The notes beneath the pieces were generated by a model that made no database searches, had not been told where the DNA came from, and saw only the letters and a list, made by a program, of their open reading frames with translations. This document shows, piece by piece, positions 8,320 through 17,453 of a DNA stretch of 64,000 bases (positions are counted from its first letter, which is position 1; every line of letters begins with the position of its first letter). The stretch covers positions 49,913 through 113,912 of the forward strand of contig NZ_CAAJGK010000047.1 of the NCBI RefSeq assembly GCF_900996245.1, in the 5' to 3' direction. Source of the stretch: Paraburkholderia sp. BCC1886. Lineage in GTDB: Bacteria; Pseudomonadota; Gammaproteobacteria; Burkholderiales; Burkholderiaceae. Both the position numbers and the translations under genes were made by a program.

Positions 8320-9200
8320 GCACACCCGCACGAACTCACGCCCAGGCGACGCCTCGTTCTTTCCTGGTCGGACTCATCGGCGCCGGCATCGGCGGCTCGC
8401 TGACGCCAGCGATGCACGAGGAAGAGGGCAGCCGTCTCGGACTGCATTACGTTTACCGGCGCATCGACCTCGAAGCGTTGTCGCTCGACAGCGCCGCTTT
8501 GCCGGACCTGCTCATCGCCGCCGAACGCATGGGCTTCAACGGCCTGAACATCACCTATCCCTGCAAGCAGGCGGTGATTCCGCTGCTCGACGAACTCTCC
8601 GACGACGCGCGTGCGCTCGGCGCGGTCAACACCGTGCTGTTCAAGGACGGCAAGCGGATCGGCCATAACACCGACTGGTCCGGTTTTGCGCGTGCGTTCC
8701 GGCGCGGTCTGCCCGACGTCTCGCTGGAACGCGTGGTGCAACTCGGCGCGGGCGGTGCGGGCGCGGCCGTCGCGCACGCGGCGCTGACGATGGGCGCGCG
8801 CACGCTCACGCTGTTCGATGTTGACGCCGCGCGCGCCGCGTCGCTGGCGGATGAGTTGCAGCATCGCTTTCCCGACTCGGTGATCAGCACCGGCACGTCG
8901 CTCGCCGATTCGCTGGCCGCCGCCAACGGCCTGATCCACGCGACGCCGACCGGCATGGCGAAGCTGCCCGGGCTCCCGTTGCCCGTCGAACTGTTGCATC
9001 GCGATCTGTGGGTCGCGGACATCGTGTACTTCCCGATCCGCACGGCGCTGTTGCAGGCCGCCGAAGCGCTCGGCTGCCGCACGCTGAGCGGCGGCGGCAT
9101 GGCGGTGTATCAGGCGGTCGACGCCATGCGCATTTTTACCGGCCTCGAACCGGACGCCGAACGCGTGTACACGCATTTCCAGTCGTTGCTGCCACGCTAA
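8316..9200 (+). CDS. aroE: Quinate/shikimate dehydrogenase (AroE family)
   Basis: A 294-aa oxidoreductase of the shikimate dehydrogenase family. The substrate loop reads S28-L-T30 ('GGSLTPAMHEEEG'), the S-x-T form typical of enzymes that accept quinate as well as shikimate. The catalytic pair is K84 ('ITYPCKQ') and D120 ('HNTDWSGF'). The Rossmann loop is 'GAGGAGAAV'. The second strand ends in 'LFDVD', an acidic residue that favours NAD+ over NADP+ in this family. Together these suggest a catabolic NAD-dependent enzyme oxidising quinate to 3-dehydroquinate and shikimate to 3-dehydroshikimate. The start overlaps the aroQ stop (ATGA), indicating one operon. Assignment as catabolic is inference from motif and context. 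Confidence 0.9.
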   Translation: MSTPARTHAQATPRSFLVGLIGAGIGGSLTPAMHEEEGSRLGLHYVYRRIDLEALSLDSAALPDLLIAAERMGFNGLNITYPCKQAVIPLLDELSDDARALGAVNTVLFKDGKRIGHNTDWSGFARAFRRGLPDVSLERVVQLGAGGAGAAVAHAALTMGARTLTLFDVDAARAASLADELQHRFPDSVISTGTSLADSLAAANGLIHATPTGMAKLPGLPLPVELLHRDLWVADIVYFPIRTALLQAAEALGCRTLSGGGMAVYQAVDAMRIFTGLEPDAERVYTHFQSLLPR

Positions 9201-9263
9201 AGCTGCACGACCCCTGCGCTGGACGCAGCCGGGTCGATAACTCACAGAGGAGACGAGCACGCC

Positions 9264-10658
9264 ATGCCCCAACCCGTTCCATCCGGCTCGACCGGCGCGC
9301 AGCACGCTGCACACAAAGCCGTTGCACAAGGCACGACTCGCCGTTCGAAAGCCCGCTTCCAGATTCTCGCGCTGCTCGCCATCGGCACGATGATCAATTA
9401 CCTCGACCGTACGGTGCTCGGAATCGCCGCGCCGCAACTGACCAAAGAACTCGGTATCAACGCTGCGCTAATGGGCCTGCTGTTCTCGGTGTTTTCGTGG
9501 AGCTACGTGGCCTCGCAGATTCCAGGCGGTCTGTTTCTCGACCGCTTCGGCAGCAAGCTCACGTATTTCCTGTCGATGACTTTCTGGTCCTTATGCACGC
9601 TCGCACAGGGTCTCGTGCACGGCATGGGCGCGTTGCTCGCGTTGCGGCTCGGCCTCGGCGTTTCGGAGGCGCCGTGTTTTCCGACCAATAGCCGCGTGGT
9701 CGCCACGTGGTTCCCGCAGAGCGAACGCGCAATGGCGACCGGCACGTACACGGTCGGCGAATATATCGGCCTCGCGTTCTTCAGCCCGTTTCTGTTCATG
9801 CTAATGGGCGCATTCGGCTGGCGTTCGCTGTTCTACGTGGTGGGCGGCGTGGGCGTGGTATTCGGTTTGATCTGGTGGCGCTTCTATCGCGAGCCGCACG
9901 AGCACCCGAGCGTCAATCAGGCGGAACTGGATTACATCGCCGAGGGCGGTGGCCTGACGCACAGCAAAAGCGCCACCGCCTCGCAACCGGCAACGCAAGC
10001 GGAGGCAGAAGCGGTTACGCCGGCGAAAAGCGGCTTCGAATGGCGCACCATCGGCCGCCTGCTCAAGCATCGCCAGCTCACCGGCATCTGCCTCGGTCAG
10101 TTCGCGGGCAACTCGACGCTGGTGTTTTTCCTCACGTGGTTCCCGACGTATCTGGCCACCGAACGTCATATGGCGTGGCTGAAAATCGGCTTCTTCGCGA
10201 TCATGCCGTTTATTGCCGCGTCGATCGGCGTGATGTTCGGCGGGATTTTTTCGGACTGGCTGCTGCGTCGCGGCGTGTCGGCGAACGTTGCGCGCAAGCT
10301 GCCGATCATTGCCGGCCTGCTGCTCGCCTCGACGATCATTCTTGCCAACTACGTGGAAAGCAACGTGGTGGTGATCGCAATCCTGTCGGTGGCGTTTTTT
10401 GCGCAGGGCATGGCCGCGCTCGGCTGGACGCTGGTCTCGGACATCGCGCCCGAAGGCCTGCTCGGCGTGACAGGCGGCATCTTCAACTTCGCCGCCAATC
10501 TCGCCGGCATCGTGACGCCGCTGGTGGTGGGCTTCATCGTGGCGGCGACCGGATCGTTCGTGGGCGCGCTGGTGTTCATCGGCGCCATCGCGCTGGTCGG
10601 CGCGCTGTCGTACATCTTTATCGTCGGCGATATCAAGCGGATCGTGCTGGTGGACTGA
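9264..10658 (+). CDS. MFS transporter, ACS family; predicted quinate/shikimate permease
   Basis: A 464-aa inner-membrane symporter of the anion:cation symporter family. It has 'MINYLDRTVLGIAAPQL' in TM1, 'SYVASQIPGGLFLDRFGSK' (MFS motif A region) and 'LGLGVSEAPCFPTNSRVVATWFP' in TM4-5, all hallmarks of ACS sugar-acid and aromatic-acid importers. A variable cytoplasmic loop lies at about residues 228-258 between the six-helix halves. A ribosome binding site GAGGAGA lies about 12 nt before the ATG. It follows the dehydrogenase by 63 bp in the same operon, so the substrate is probably quinate and/or shikimate. That substrate is inferred from context only. Its stop is 6 bp from the stop of the convergent TetR gene. 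Confidence 0.88.
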   Translation: MPQPVPSGSTGAQHAAHKAVAQGTTRRSKARFQILALLAIGTMINYLDRTVLGIAAPQLTKELGINAALMGLLFSVFSWSYVASQIPGGLFLDRFGSKLTYFLSMTFWSLCTLAQGLVHGMGALLALRLGLGVSEAPCFPTNSRVVATWFPQSERAMATGTYTVGEYIGLAFFSPFLFMLMGAFGWRSLFYVVGGVGVVFGLIWWRFYREPHEHPSVNQAELDYIAEGGGLTHSKSATASQPATQAEAEAVTPAKSGFEWRTIGRLLKHRQLTGICLGQFAGNSTLVFFLTWFPTYLATERHMAWLKIGFFAIMPFIAASIGVMFGGIFSDWLLRRGVSANVARKLPIIAGLLLASTIILANYVESNVVVIAILSVAFFAQGMAALGWTLVSDIAPEGLLGVTGGIFNFAANLAGIVTPLVVGFIVAATGSFVGALVFIGAIALVGALSYIFIVGDIKRIVLVD

Positions 10659-10664
10659 CCCGCG

Positions 10665-11360
10665 TCAGGCGTCCTTGCGCACGAACCGCAGCACGTTGTC
10701 GACGATCATCGCGCGATGCCGCGTGCGCAAACGCGGATGCGACGGGTCGCGACCGAACGCGGTGCCGAACGTATGGCGATTGCCGATGCGGTGAAAGCAC
10801 AGCGAGCTGATCATCAGATGCAGGTCGATGGCGTCGATGTCGCTGCGGAACTGGCCCGCCGCGATGCCGCGCGCCAGCAGGTCTTCGATCGTGTGGATGA
10901 TCGTGACGTTGCGGCCTTTGAAAGTCTTGATGTTCTCGACGTACTTCGCGTCATTGATGTTCTCGATGTTGATGAGGCGCACGAAGTCACGCTGGCGGTC
11001 GTGATAGTCGAAGGTGAATTCGACCAGCGCCCGCATGCCCTCGACCGGATCGAGCTCGGTCACGTGCAGGTCCTGCTCGAGCGCGCGAATGTCGCCGTAA
11101 ACTTTTTCCAGCACCGCCTGATACAGGCCTTCCTTGCTACCGAAGTAGTAGTACAGCATGCGTTTGGTGGTGTTGGTGCGTTCCGCGATCGCATCGACGC
11201 GCGCGCCTGTCAGACCCATCGCCGAAAACTCCTGCGTGGCGACGTCGAGAATATTGCGTTTGGTCTGTTCCGGATCGTACTTGCGCCGCACGTCGGGGCG
11301 CGGGGTATCGGACGCGATGCCGTTGGTATCAGGCTCGGCGGCCTTGCTTCCCTTTTTCAT
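10665..11360 (-). CDS. TetR-family transcriptional regulator
   Basis: A 231-aa repressor-type protein. The N-terminal helix-turn-helix lies at about residues 30-75: 'TKRNILDVATQEFSAMGL', then 'TNTTKRMLYYYFGSKEGLY', the TetR recognition helix. The C-terminal ligand domain (about 85-225) is all helical and includes 'FDYHDRQRDFVRLINIEN', common in TetR proteins linked to aromatic and hydroaromatic catabolism in Burkholderiales. It is convergent with, and nearly abutting, the permease gene of the quinate cluster. It is therefore the likely regulator of that cluster with quinate, shikimate or protocatechuate as inducer; this is inference. Confidence 0.85.
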   Translation of the reverse strand: MKKGSKAAEPDTNGIASDTPRPDVRRKYDPEQTKRNILDVATQEFSAMGLTGARVDAIAERTNTTKRMLYYYFGSKEGLYQAVLEKVYGDIRALEQDLHVTELDPVEGMRALVEFTFDYHDRQRDFVRLINIENINDAKYVENIKTFKGRNVTIIHTIEDLLARGIAAGQFRSDIDAIDLHLMISSLCFHRIGNRHTFGTAFGRDPSHPRLRTRHRAMIVDNVLRFVRKDA

Positions 11361-11447
11361 TGTGTAATCGAGCGGCAGTGACGGCGCATTCTAGCATGGC
11401 AAAAACCGCGAGCCTGCACCGCGCCGCGCAAGGCTGCGGCGCTTGAA

Positions 11448-11477
11448 GAACCGCGCGGACAGAAGGCCGCGCGGTTC
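11448..11477 (-). terminator. Strong hairpin after the sigma/anti-sigma operon
   Basis: A perfect 11-bp inverted repeat (11448-11458 with 11467-11477) with an 8-nt loop lies 44 bases beyond the anti-sigma stop. On the minus strand it is followed by TTCTTC, not a full U-run, so intrinsic termination is plausible but imperfect. Confidence 0.5.
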
Positions 11478-11520
11478 CCGATGCCACGTCACGATCCTTG
11501 CAATGGAGACGCTGGCGCGC

Positions 11521-12324
11521 TCAGGTCACGGGCAACAGCTTGCCGGAGAACACCACTGGGCCGCTCGGCGCGTTGGGGTTTGGCGAGCCGCCCGGCGCTT
11601 CGATCGAGACCGCCAGCGCCGCGTAACTTTCCGGCTTCTGCACGCCGGCCGTGACCTTGCCGTTCGCGCTGTCGGGCAACATGCCGAGCGCGACCGGATG
11701 GCCGCTTGCCGGAATACCCCACAGTTCCATCGCCCGGCCGGCCGGCAGATCGACCTTGCCGAGCGGATGCAGCGTCATGGTCGAACGGGCTTCGTCCCAC
11801 GCGACGAGCATGACCGGATGCGCTTCCTTGTCGTTCAGCACGGCGACATGCGAAACGGAAGTGGCGGGTTGCCCGGCGACGCTCGCCACCTGAACCGGCG
11901 CGGTGCCGGACGGCAGCAGCGAGCGCACGGCGACCACCGCCGCGACCGCGGCGAAGCCGGTTACACCGATCGCCCAGCCGCGCCAGAACGCAAGATTCTC
12001 GAACAGGCCGCGGGACGGACGGGCCGGCGTCGGCGTCAGGTCGCCCGCGCGTTCGCCCACGATGCGCGGCCGTGCGGCTTCGCGTGCCGCGCTCAGGTCG
12101 AGGCGCCGTTCGATGGCTTCCCACACAGTGGCCGGCGGCATCCGCGGCTCGGTGAGCTCGGCCATTGGCGAGATACGCCGCTGCCATTCGTCGACCGCGC
12201 GGCGCACCAGCGAATCGTGCTCCGCATAGCGTTGAAAGCGCCGCCGTGCGCCGCCGCGCAAGGTGCCCAGCACGTATTCGGCGGCCAGCAGATCGACGAG
12301 TTGTGGATAGCGATCGAGATTCAT
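11521..12324 (-). CDS. Anti-sigma factor, RskA/anti-sigma-K family
   Basis: A 267-aa predicted single-pass membrane protein that would hold the adjacent ECF sigma factor inactive. The cytoplasmic N-terminal segment (about 1-100) has 'LLAAEYVLGTLRGGARRRF', the zinc-less anti-sigma domain pattern of the RskA family. One transmembrane helix lies at about residues 133-155 ('WAIGVTGFAAVAAVVAVRSL'). The periplasmic C-terminal domain (about 160-265) carries the RskA-type sequence 'GRAMELWGIP'. The ATG at 12324 overlaps the sigma stop by one base (TGATG), implying translational coupling. The inducing signal is not evident. Confidence 0.88.
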   Translation of the reverse strand: MNLDRYPQLVDLLAAEYVLGTLRGGARRRFQRYAEHDSLVRRAVDEWQRRISPMAELTEPRMPPATVWEAIERRLDLSAAREAARPRIVGERAGDLTPTPARPSRGLFENLAFWRGWAIGVTGFAAVAAVVAVRSLLPSGTAPVQVASVAGQPATSVSHVAVLNDKEAHPVMLVAWDEARSTMTLHPLGKVDLPAGRAMELWGIPASGHPVALGMLPDSANGKVTAGVQKPESYAALAVSIEAPGGSPNPNAPSGPVVFSGKLLPVT

Positions 12325-12893
12325 CACTCGCCTCCCAGGCAGGTCTTCAGCTTGGCGAGGCCACGCCGGATCCACGATTTGATGGTGCCGAGCGGCACCG
12401 CCAGCACGTCGGCGATTTCGCTATGACTCTGGTCGCGCAGGTAGGCCAGTGCAACCGCTTGCCGTTGCGCCGGGTCGAGTTGCTGCATGCAGCCGGCCAG
12501 CAGGCGAGCCTGCAGACTGACCGCGGTCAGCGCCTCGGGATCCGGATCGCCGCTTGCCACGAGATCGTCCAACGTGTCGCTCCATTCTGTTTCCTGCGAG
12601 TTGACCCGCCGCAGGTGATCGAGAGCACGGTTGCGAACGATTGCGGACATCCACGTCATTGGCGCCGAGAGCGCGCGGCGGTAATCGCCGGCGAAGCGCC
12701 AGATATTGACGAAGCTGTCCTGCAATACTTCTTCGGCCCACTCGTGTCTGCTCAATATACGGAGCGCGAGGCCAAACAGTTTCGGTGCGGCGAGATCATA
12801 AAGTTCGCGCAGTGCTGCGCCGTCTTCTTTGGCGACGCGTTCGAGCAGCGCGGCGAGGGTTTCCGGCGTGAGTTCTCGAGGATTGGCGGTCAT
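12324..12893 (-). CDS. ECF RNA polymerase sigma factor, SigK-like
   Basis: A 189-aa group 4 sigma factor. Region 2 spans about residues 25-95: 'LYDLAAPKLFGLALRIL', 'AEEVLQDSFVNIW' and 'SAPMTWMSAIVRNRALDHLRR', which bind the -10 element and core polymerase. Region 4 spans about 128-185: 'LDPAQRQAVALAYLRDQSHSEIADVL', then the recognition helix 'PLGTIKSWIRRGLAKL'. Pairing with an RskA-like anti-sigma factor places it in the SigK-like ECF group. It is first in a two-gene operon. The regulon and any autoregulated promoter in the gap upstream could not be defined. Confidence 0.92.
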   Translation of the reverse strand: MTANPRELTPETLAALLERVAKEDGAALRELYDLAAPKLFGLALRILSRHEWAEEVLQDSFVNIWRFAGDYRRALSAPMTWMSAIVRNRALDHLRRVNSQETEWSDTLDDLVASGDPDPEALTAVSLQARLLAGCMQQLDPAQRQAVALAYLRDQSHSEIADVLAVPLGTIKSWIRRGLAKLKTCLGGE

Positions 12894-13231
12894 GGAGGAA
12901 GTCAGGGTGAACTTGCGGGCCTATGTTACGCAATTTCTTCGCGACCTTATATGAGGTTTTTTATCCACGGGGTGCATCCACGGTTGCCGCGACGACGTAT
13001 ATGGCTGCAGGGCCGGGCTTGCCGGCCGACGGACACTGGGGTGTGTGCGGGGACGGGGGTCGTTGCACGGGCATGCATTTGAACTGCCGGCAGCGGGGCC
13101 ACGCGGAGCAGGGAGACCATCGCTCGCGGGCCCATGGACCATGTTGGGGCGGGCTCGTTATCGCCAGGTCCGGGCGCGGGTCGATCTCGAAAGTCGGCCA
13201 TGCCCTGGGTCTGGTTGAGCCCGCTTCTTTT
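12894..13231. other. Intergenic gap upstream of the sigma factor
   Basis: These 338 bases lie between the end of the ROK gene and the start of the sigma gene, both on the minus strand. They must hold the sigma operon promoter. No reliable promoter hexamers, terminator or small gene were recognised. Confidence 0.45.
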
Positions 13232-14458
13232 TTAACAGACCGCCTCCAGGGCGGGCTTCAGAAAGAGCTCGTGCGTCGGGGCGAAATGCGCATAGAGCGG
13301 CAGAATCGCGCCACCCATCGCGCGTGCGTCGGCGCCTATCGTGCCTTCCAGAAGTTGCGGGCGCACCATCCCTTCCCACTGGTAGCGATCCAGCACGCGC
13401 CCGGTACGGCGAATGATCTCGCGCACCAGTTGCCGGTCGAGTTCACCGTCGATCACCACGGCTTCGAGATCGAGCAAAGCAGCGGCATTGGTGAGCGCGG
13501 CGGCCAGTGCGGGACACGCGCGATCGAGCCATTGCTCGGTGATCGCCCACAAGGCCGGCGACAACGCGCGCAGATCGTGCGCGGCAGCGGCCGGTGCGCC
13601 AGCGTCCCGGAACAGCTGTTCCAGCACGAAGCCCGACGCCGCATGCAGCAACTGCTGCGCGGACCGGGACGATCCACCTTCACGCAATGGAATCGAGCCG
13701 ACCGCACCGGCATTGTCGTGCGGTCCGCTATGCAGACGTCCGTCGATCACGAGGCCGCCGCCAATGAAGGTGCCCACGAACAGATACAGAAAATGGTGGA
13801 TCGCCCGGCCCTGGCCCATCACGAGTTCGGCGGCGCAAGCCGCGGTCGTGTCCTTCGCGAACTCGACCGGCAAGCCGGTGAGCCCGGCGATACGCGTGCG
13901 CAGATCGATCTCGTGCCACGCTTGCAAGGCCTCGGGCGGCGCGCCCAGAAAGTCGTGCCAGCCGCCGAGCCACAAGGGCGCCGCGACGCCCACCCCGACC
14001 ACCTGATCGGCCCTGGCGCCGAGCGTCCGGTTCACGCGCGCGAGTTTTTCGTCGAGCGCGGCGAACAAAGTCCGCGGATCGGGGTAGTCGTACTCGAGCA
14101 CTTCGCGGCACACCACGTGGCCCGCGAAATCCATTGCAAGCAAGTCGAGACTTCGCCGTCCCACCTTGATGCCGACGGTGTACGCGCCTTCGGCGCGCAG
14201 CGCGATCGGCACGGACGGCTGACCGATCCTGCCGCGCACGCGCGCCTGTTTCTCCAGCAGCCCATCGTCGATCAGACGCTCGACGATGGTCGATACGCTT
14301 TGCATCGACAGACGCGTCAGACGGCCGACGTCCGCTTTCGGCAGCGGCCCATGCAGACGGATGGCCTGCAGCACGATGCGTTCGTTGAACTGCCGCATGC
14401 CGACCTGGTTCGAACCGACCGAGCGTTCGAGCGGCGAGCGCACACGCGGAGTCGACAT
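13232..14458 (-). CDS. ROK-family transcriptional repressor
   Basis: A 408-aa regulator with an N-terminal winged helix-turn-helix (about residues 15-75: 'FNERIVLQAIRLHGPLPKADVGRLTRLSMQSV') and a C-terminal ROK/sugar-kinase-like domain (about 85-400). The glycine-rich ATP-type loop of true ROK kinases is not obvious, as expected for NagC/Mlc-type repressors. 'VGTFIGGGLVIDGRLHSGP' is the ROK core. It is the last gene of the sugar ABC operon, starting 31 bp after the ATPase stop. It therefore probably senses the imported sugar or its phosphate and represses the operon. An alternative start lies 13 codons upstream; I prefer the ATG at 14458. Confidence 0.87.
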   Translation of the reverse strand: MSTPRVRSPLERSVGSNQVGMRQFNERIVLQAIRLHGPLPKADVGRLTRLSMQSVSTIVERLIDDGLLEKQARVRGRIGQPSVPIALRAEGAYTVGIKVGRRSLDLLAMDFAGHVVCREVLEYDYPDPRTLFAALDEKLARVNRTLGARADQVVGVGVAAPLWLGGWHDFLGAPPEALQAWHEIDLRTRIAGLTGLPVEFAKDTTAACAAELVMGQGRAIHHFLYLFVGTFIGGGLVIDGRLHSGPHDNAGAVGSIPLREGGSSRSAQQLLHAASGFVLEQLFRDAGAPAAAAHDLRALSPALWAITEQWLDRACPALAAALTNAAALLDLEAVVIDGELDRQLVREIIRRTGRVLDRYQWEGMVRPQLLEGTIGADARAMGGAILPLYAHFAPTHELFLKPALEAVC

Positions 14459-14489
14459 CGTCGCGCGACCGGTCAGGAAGACGAGCGCA

Positions 14490-15272
14490 TCACGCAATCG
14501 CCTTGACGTCCGCTTCTTTCGCGCCCGTCATGATTGCCACCGCGTCCGACATGTGGATGTCTTTCGTGTTGACCAGCGCCGCCCGCCGCCCGAGCCGCTG
14601 AATATGAATACGGTCCGCCACTTCGAACACGTGCGGCATGTTGTGGCTGATGAGGATGACCGGCAGCCCGCGATCGCGCACGCGGCGGATCAGTTCCAGC
14701 ACCATGTTGCCTTCCTTCACGCCGAGCGCCGCGGTGGGTTCGTCGAGAATCACCACGTGCCGCGCGAACGCCGCGCTGCGTGCAACCGCCACGCCCTGGC
14801 GCTGACCGCCCGAGAGCGTTTCGACGGCCTGGCGCATCGAACGGATGCCGATTTGCAGGTCCTTCATGTGCGCGGTGGCTTCCACGAGCATGCGGCGCTT
14901 GTCGATCATCTGGAAGATTTTGCCGCGCCAGCCGGGCTTCACCAGCTCGCGCGCGAGGAACAGATTTTCGGCGATGCTCATCGCGGGCGCGACCGCCAGT
15001 TCCTGGTAGACCGTCTCGATACCTTGCGCGCGCGCATCCAGCGGACTGCGGAATTTCACCGGCTTGCCGTCGAGCAGCATCTCGCCGGCGTCGGGCACGG
15101 TCGCGCCGGAGAGCGCCTTGATCAGCGACGACTTGCCCGCGCCGTTGTCGCCGATCACGGCCATGATCTCGCCGGGCAGCACTTCGAAATCGCAGCCGTC
15201 GAGCGCGGTGACGTTGCCGTAGCGTTTGACCAGTCCGCGCGCCTGAAGAACCGGCAGGGTAGGTGTCGACAT
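14490..15272 (-). CDS. frcA: Sugar ABC transporter ATPase, FrcA-like
   Basis: A 260-aa single-domain ATPase of a CUT2-type sugar importer. Walker A is 'GDNGAGKSS' near residue 40, the signature is 'LSGGQRQG', Walker B is 'VVILDEPTAAL' and the switch histidine is in 'LISHNM'. Most CUT2 ATPases (RbsA type) are twice this size with two domains, whereas the FrcA (fructose/mannose/ribose) type has one, as here. The start at 15272 has AGGAG about 9 nt upstream. The coding frame stays open far upstream over the permease gene, but that sequence is only a shadow of the permease. Sugar identity is inferred from overall resemblance. Confidence 0.87.
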   Translation of the reverse strand: MSTPTLPVLQARGLVKRYGNVTALDGCDFEVLPGEIMAVIGDNGAGKSSLIKALSGATVPDAGEMLLDGKPVKFRSPLDARAQGIETVYQELAVAPAMSIAENLFLARELVKPGWRGKIFQMIDKRRMLVEATAHMKDLQIGIRSMRQAVETLSGGQRQGVAVARSAAFARHVVILDEPTAALGVKEGNMVLELIRRVRDRGLPVILISHNMPHVFEVADRIHIQRLGRRAALVNTKDIHMSDAVAIMTGAKEADVKAIA

Positions 15273-15292
15273 GACGAACTCCTGTTGAACGC

Positions 15293-16279
15293 TCAACCGC
15301 GACGATGAGACAGTTTGTCGGCGGCGACCGCGAGAATCACCAGCATGCCGGTGATCAACACCTGGTACACCGACGACACGCCGATCAGCGTGAGGCCGTT
15401 GCGGAACACCCCGACGATCAGCGCGCCGAGCAAGGTGCCGACAATCGAGCCGCGTCCGCCGAACAGACTCGTGCCGCCGAGCACCACCGCCGTGATGCTG
15501 TCGAGATTTTCGGTCTGGCCGGCTTGCGGATCGCCCACGCCGGTGCGCGATACGGACAGCAACGCCGCGATACCGTAGATCGCGCCCGCCAGCGAATACA
15601 CCGTCAGCAGAATTTTTTGTGACGACAGGCCCATCAGCCGCGCGGCTTCGGCGTTGTTGCCGAGCGCATAGAGATGCCGGCCCGGCACCGTGTCGCGCAA
15701 CACGAACCAGGTGGCCAGGTACATCAGCAAGGTCAGCACGGTGCCGTAGGTGACATCGGCGGGGCCGAGCTTGAAAGTGTTGCCGAAGAACATGATCGCG
15801 TCCGGCAGATTCGACACGCTTTCCGCATTCGAATAGATCTGCGTGAGCGCGAAGGCGATGTTCAGCGTGCCGAGCGTGACGATGAACGCGGGCAGTTTGA
15901 TGCGCGTGATCAGCACGCCGTTGAGCGCGCCGAACAGCGTGCTCGCGGCGATGCCGCACAGGATCGCCAGCACCGGCGGCACGCCGAGCGTCACCGCGAA
16001 CTTGGTCATGATGATCGAGCCGAACGCCATCACCATCCCGCACGACAGGTCGATGCCGCCGGTCAGCACGATCAGCGTCTGACCGATGGCGATCACGGCG
16101 ACCACCATGGTTTGCTGCAGGATCAGCGAGAGATTCTGGAACGACAGGAAGCGGTTGCTCTGCGAAATGAAAAACCCGCAGGCCAGCACGAGCGCAATCA
16201 GCGGCCCGATTTCGGCGAGCGAAGGCAGGCGCTCGGAGAGCTTGCGTGACGGGACGGCGGGCACGGATGGCGTCGACAT
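15293..16279 (-). CDS. frcC: Sugar ABC transporter permease, FrcC/RbsC-like
   Basis: A 328-aa membrane permease of the CUT2 class with about 8-10 helices. Conserved features are 'GQTLIVLTGGIDLS' after the second helix, 'LPAFIVTLGTLNIAFALT', and the cytoplasmic coupling segment 'GRHLYALGNNAEAARLMGLS'. The end 'AVVLGGTSLFGGRGSIVGTLLGALIVGVFRNGL' is a family signature. It would form the homodimeric channel driven by the ATPase encoded 20 bp downstream and fed by the binding protein encoded 125 bp upstream. Confidence 0.9.
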   Translation of the reverse strand: MSTPSVPAVPSRKLSERLPSLAEIGPLIALVLACGFFISQSNRFLSFQNLSLILQQTMVVAVIAIGQTLIVLTGGIDLSCGMVMAFGSIIMTKFAVTLGVPPVLAILCGIAASTLFGALNGVLITRIKLPAFIVTLGTLNIAFALTQIYSNAESVSNLPDAIMFFGNTFKLGPADVTYGTVLTLLMYLATWFVLRDTVPGRHLYALGNNAEAARLMGLSSQKILLTVYSLAGAIYGIAALLSVSRTGVGDPQAGQTENLDSITAVVLGGTSLFGGRGSIVGTLLGALIVGVFRNGLTLIGVSSVYQVLITGMLVILAVAADKLSHRRG

Positions 16280-16404
16280 GATGAGAGTCCTCGGAGCTGA
16301 GCGTGTCGACGCGTGAGCGCGTCGACATGCGGCCTGGCCGCGCGGCGACTCCGCCTCTCGAGCGGAGCGCTGCGTTGCGGCCCGTTATGTGGCCCGATAA
16401 GCGA

Positions 16405-17421
16405 CTACTTGTTGCCCCAGCAATTGTCGAGGCCGAACTTCGTGTCCTTGCTGTCGCTGCCGGACATCGGCTTGTCGGTGATCAGCGTGACGCCGGTGTC
16501 CTGGTAGCCGGACACTTTCTTGCCGCTCTTCGCGTACGCGACGCCTGCTTCCACGCCGAGCGCCGCCATCTTCAACGGATACTGCTGCGAGGTCGCCGCA
16601 ATCGCGCCGGCCTTCACGTTGCGCACGCCTTCGCAGCCGCCGTCGATGGACACGATCATCACGCTTTTGTCCTTGCCCGCCGCCTTGAGCGCCCGATACG
16701 CGCCGGCCGCGGCCGGTTCGTTGATGGTGTACACCACGTTGATGTCGGGCGACTTCTGCAGGCAGTTTTCCATCGCCGTCTGACCTTTGGCCTGATCGCC
16801 GCGCGTGTCCTGGCTGCAGACGATGGACGGGTCGCCAGCCTTCACGCCGAAGCCCTGCAGGAAGCCGTTGTGACGCAGCACGCCGACCGACACGCCGGGC
16901 GCGAGATCGAGCGTGGCGATCTTCGCGGGCTTGCCGTTCATCGCGGCTTTCGCGTACTGGCCGATCAGCACGCCGGCCTTGAAGTTGTCGGTGGCGAAGA
17001 GCGCGTCGGTGGCGTCCTGCGGATCGGTCGGCGTGTCGAGCGCGACCACCATCACGCCGGCCGCGCGCGCTTTCCTGATGCTCGGCACGATCGCCTTGGT
17101 ATCGCTCGGCGTGATGAGAATCGCCTTGGCGCCGGCCGTGATCATGTTTTCGATTGCGGTCACCTGGCTCGCGTTGTCGCCGTCGAACTTGCCCGCCGCG
17201 CTGATCAGCTTCGCGCCGTCTTTCGAGGCGGCCGCTTCGGCGCCCTGTTTCATCTTCACGAAGAACGGGTTGGTGTCGGTCTTCGTGATGAGTCCGACGA
17301 CCGGCGCGTCGGCGGCGAGGCTCGTGTCGACGGCGCCTATCGAGAATGCGGCGACGCACAGGGACACGACGGTTCTGACGGCGGTGCCGGCAACAGGATG
17401 CCTGCGGGCAGGTTGCTTCAT
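16405..17421 (-). CDS. frcB: Periplasmic sugar-binding protein, FrcB-like
   Basis: A 338-aa periplasmic binding protein with a Sec signal peptide (about residues 1-37, cleaved near 'SLAADAP'). The mature part is the periplasmic-binding-protein type 1 fold: 'VVGLITKTDTNPFFVKMKQGA', 'AIENMITAGAKAILITPSD' and 'VVALDTPTD'. It is first in a four-gene minus-strand operon with the permease, ATPase and ROK repressor. The close match to FrcB-type proteins suggests fructose, with mannose or ribose possible. The sugar cannot be fixed by sequence alone. Confidence 0.9.
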   Translation of the reverse strand: MKQPARRHPVAGTAVRTVVSLCVAAFSIGAVDTSLAADAPVVGLITKTDTNPFFVKMKQGAEAAASKDGAKLISAAGKFDGDNASQVTAIENMITAGAKAILITPSDTKAIVPSIRKARAAGVMVVALDTPTDPQDATDALFATDNFKAGVLIGQYAKAAMNGKPAKIATLDLAPGVSVGVLRHNGFLQGFGVKAGDPSIVCSQDTRGDQAKGQTAMENCLQKSPDINVVYTINEPAAAGAYRALKAAGKDKSVMIVSIDGGCEGVRNVKAGAIAATSQQYPLKMAALGVEAGVAYAKSGKKVSGYQDTGVTLITDKPMSGSDSKDTKFGLDNCWGNK

Positions 17422-17453
17422 GGGACGCTCCTCCTGATGTTTTTTTCGCGGAG

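Noticed and set aside
14490..16328. A single 612-codon reading frame spanning the permease and ATPase genes as a fusion protein
   Set aside because: The part opposite the permease is in a different frame from the real permease and lacks domains; a good ribosome binding site and the ATPase start lie at 15272.
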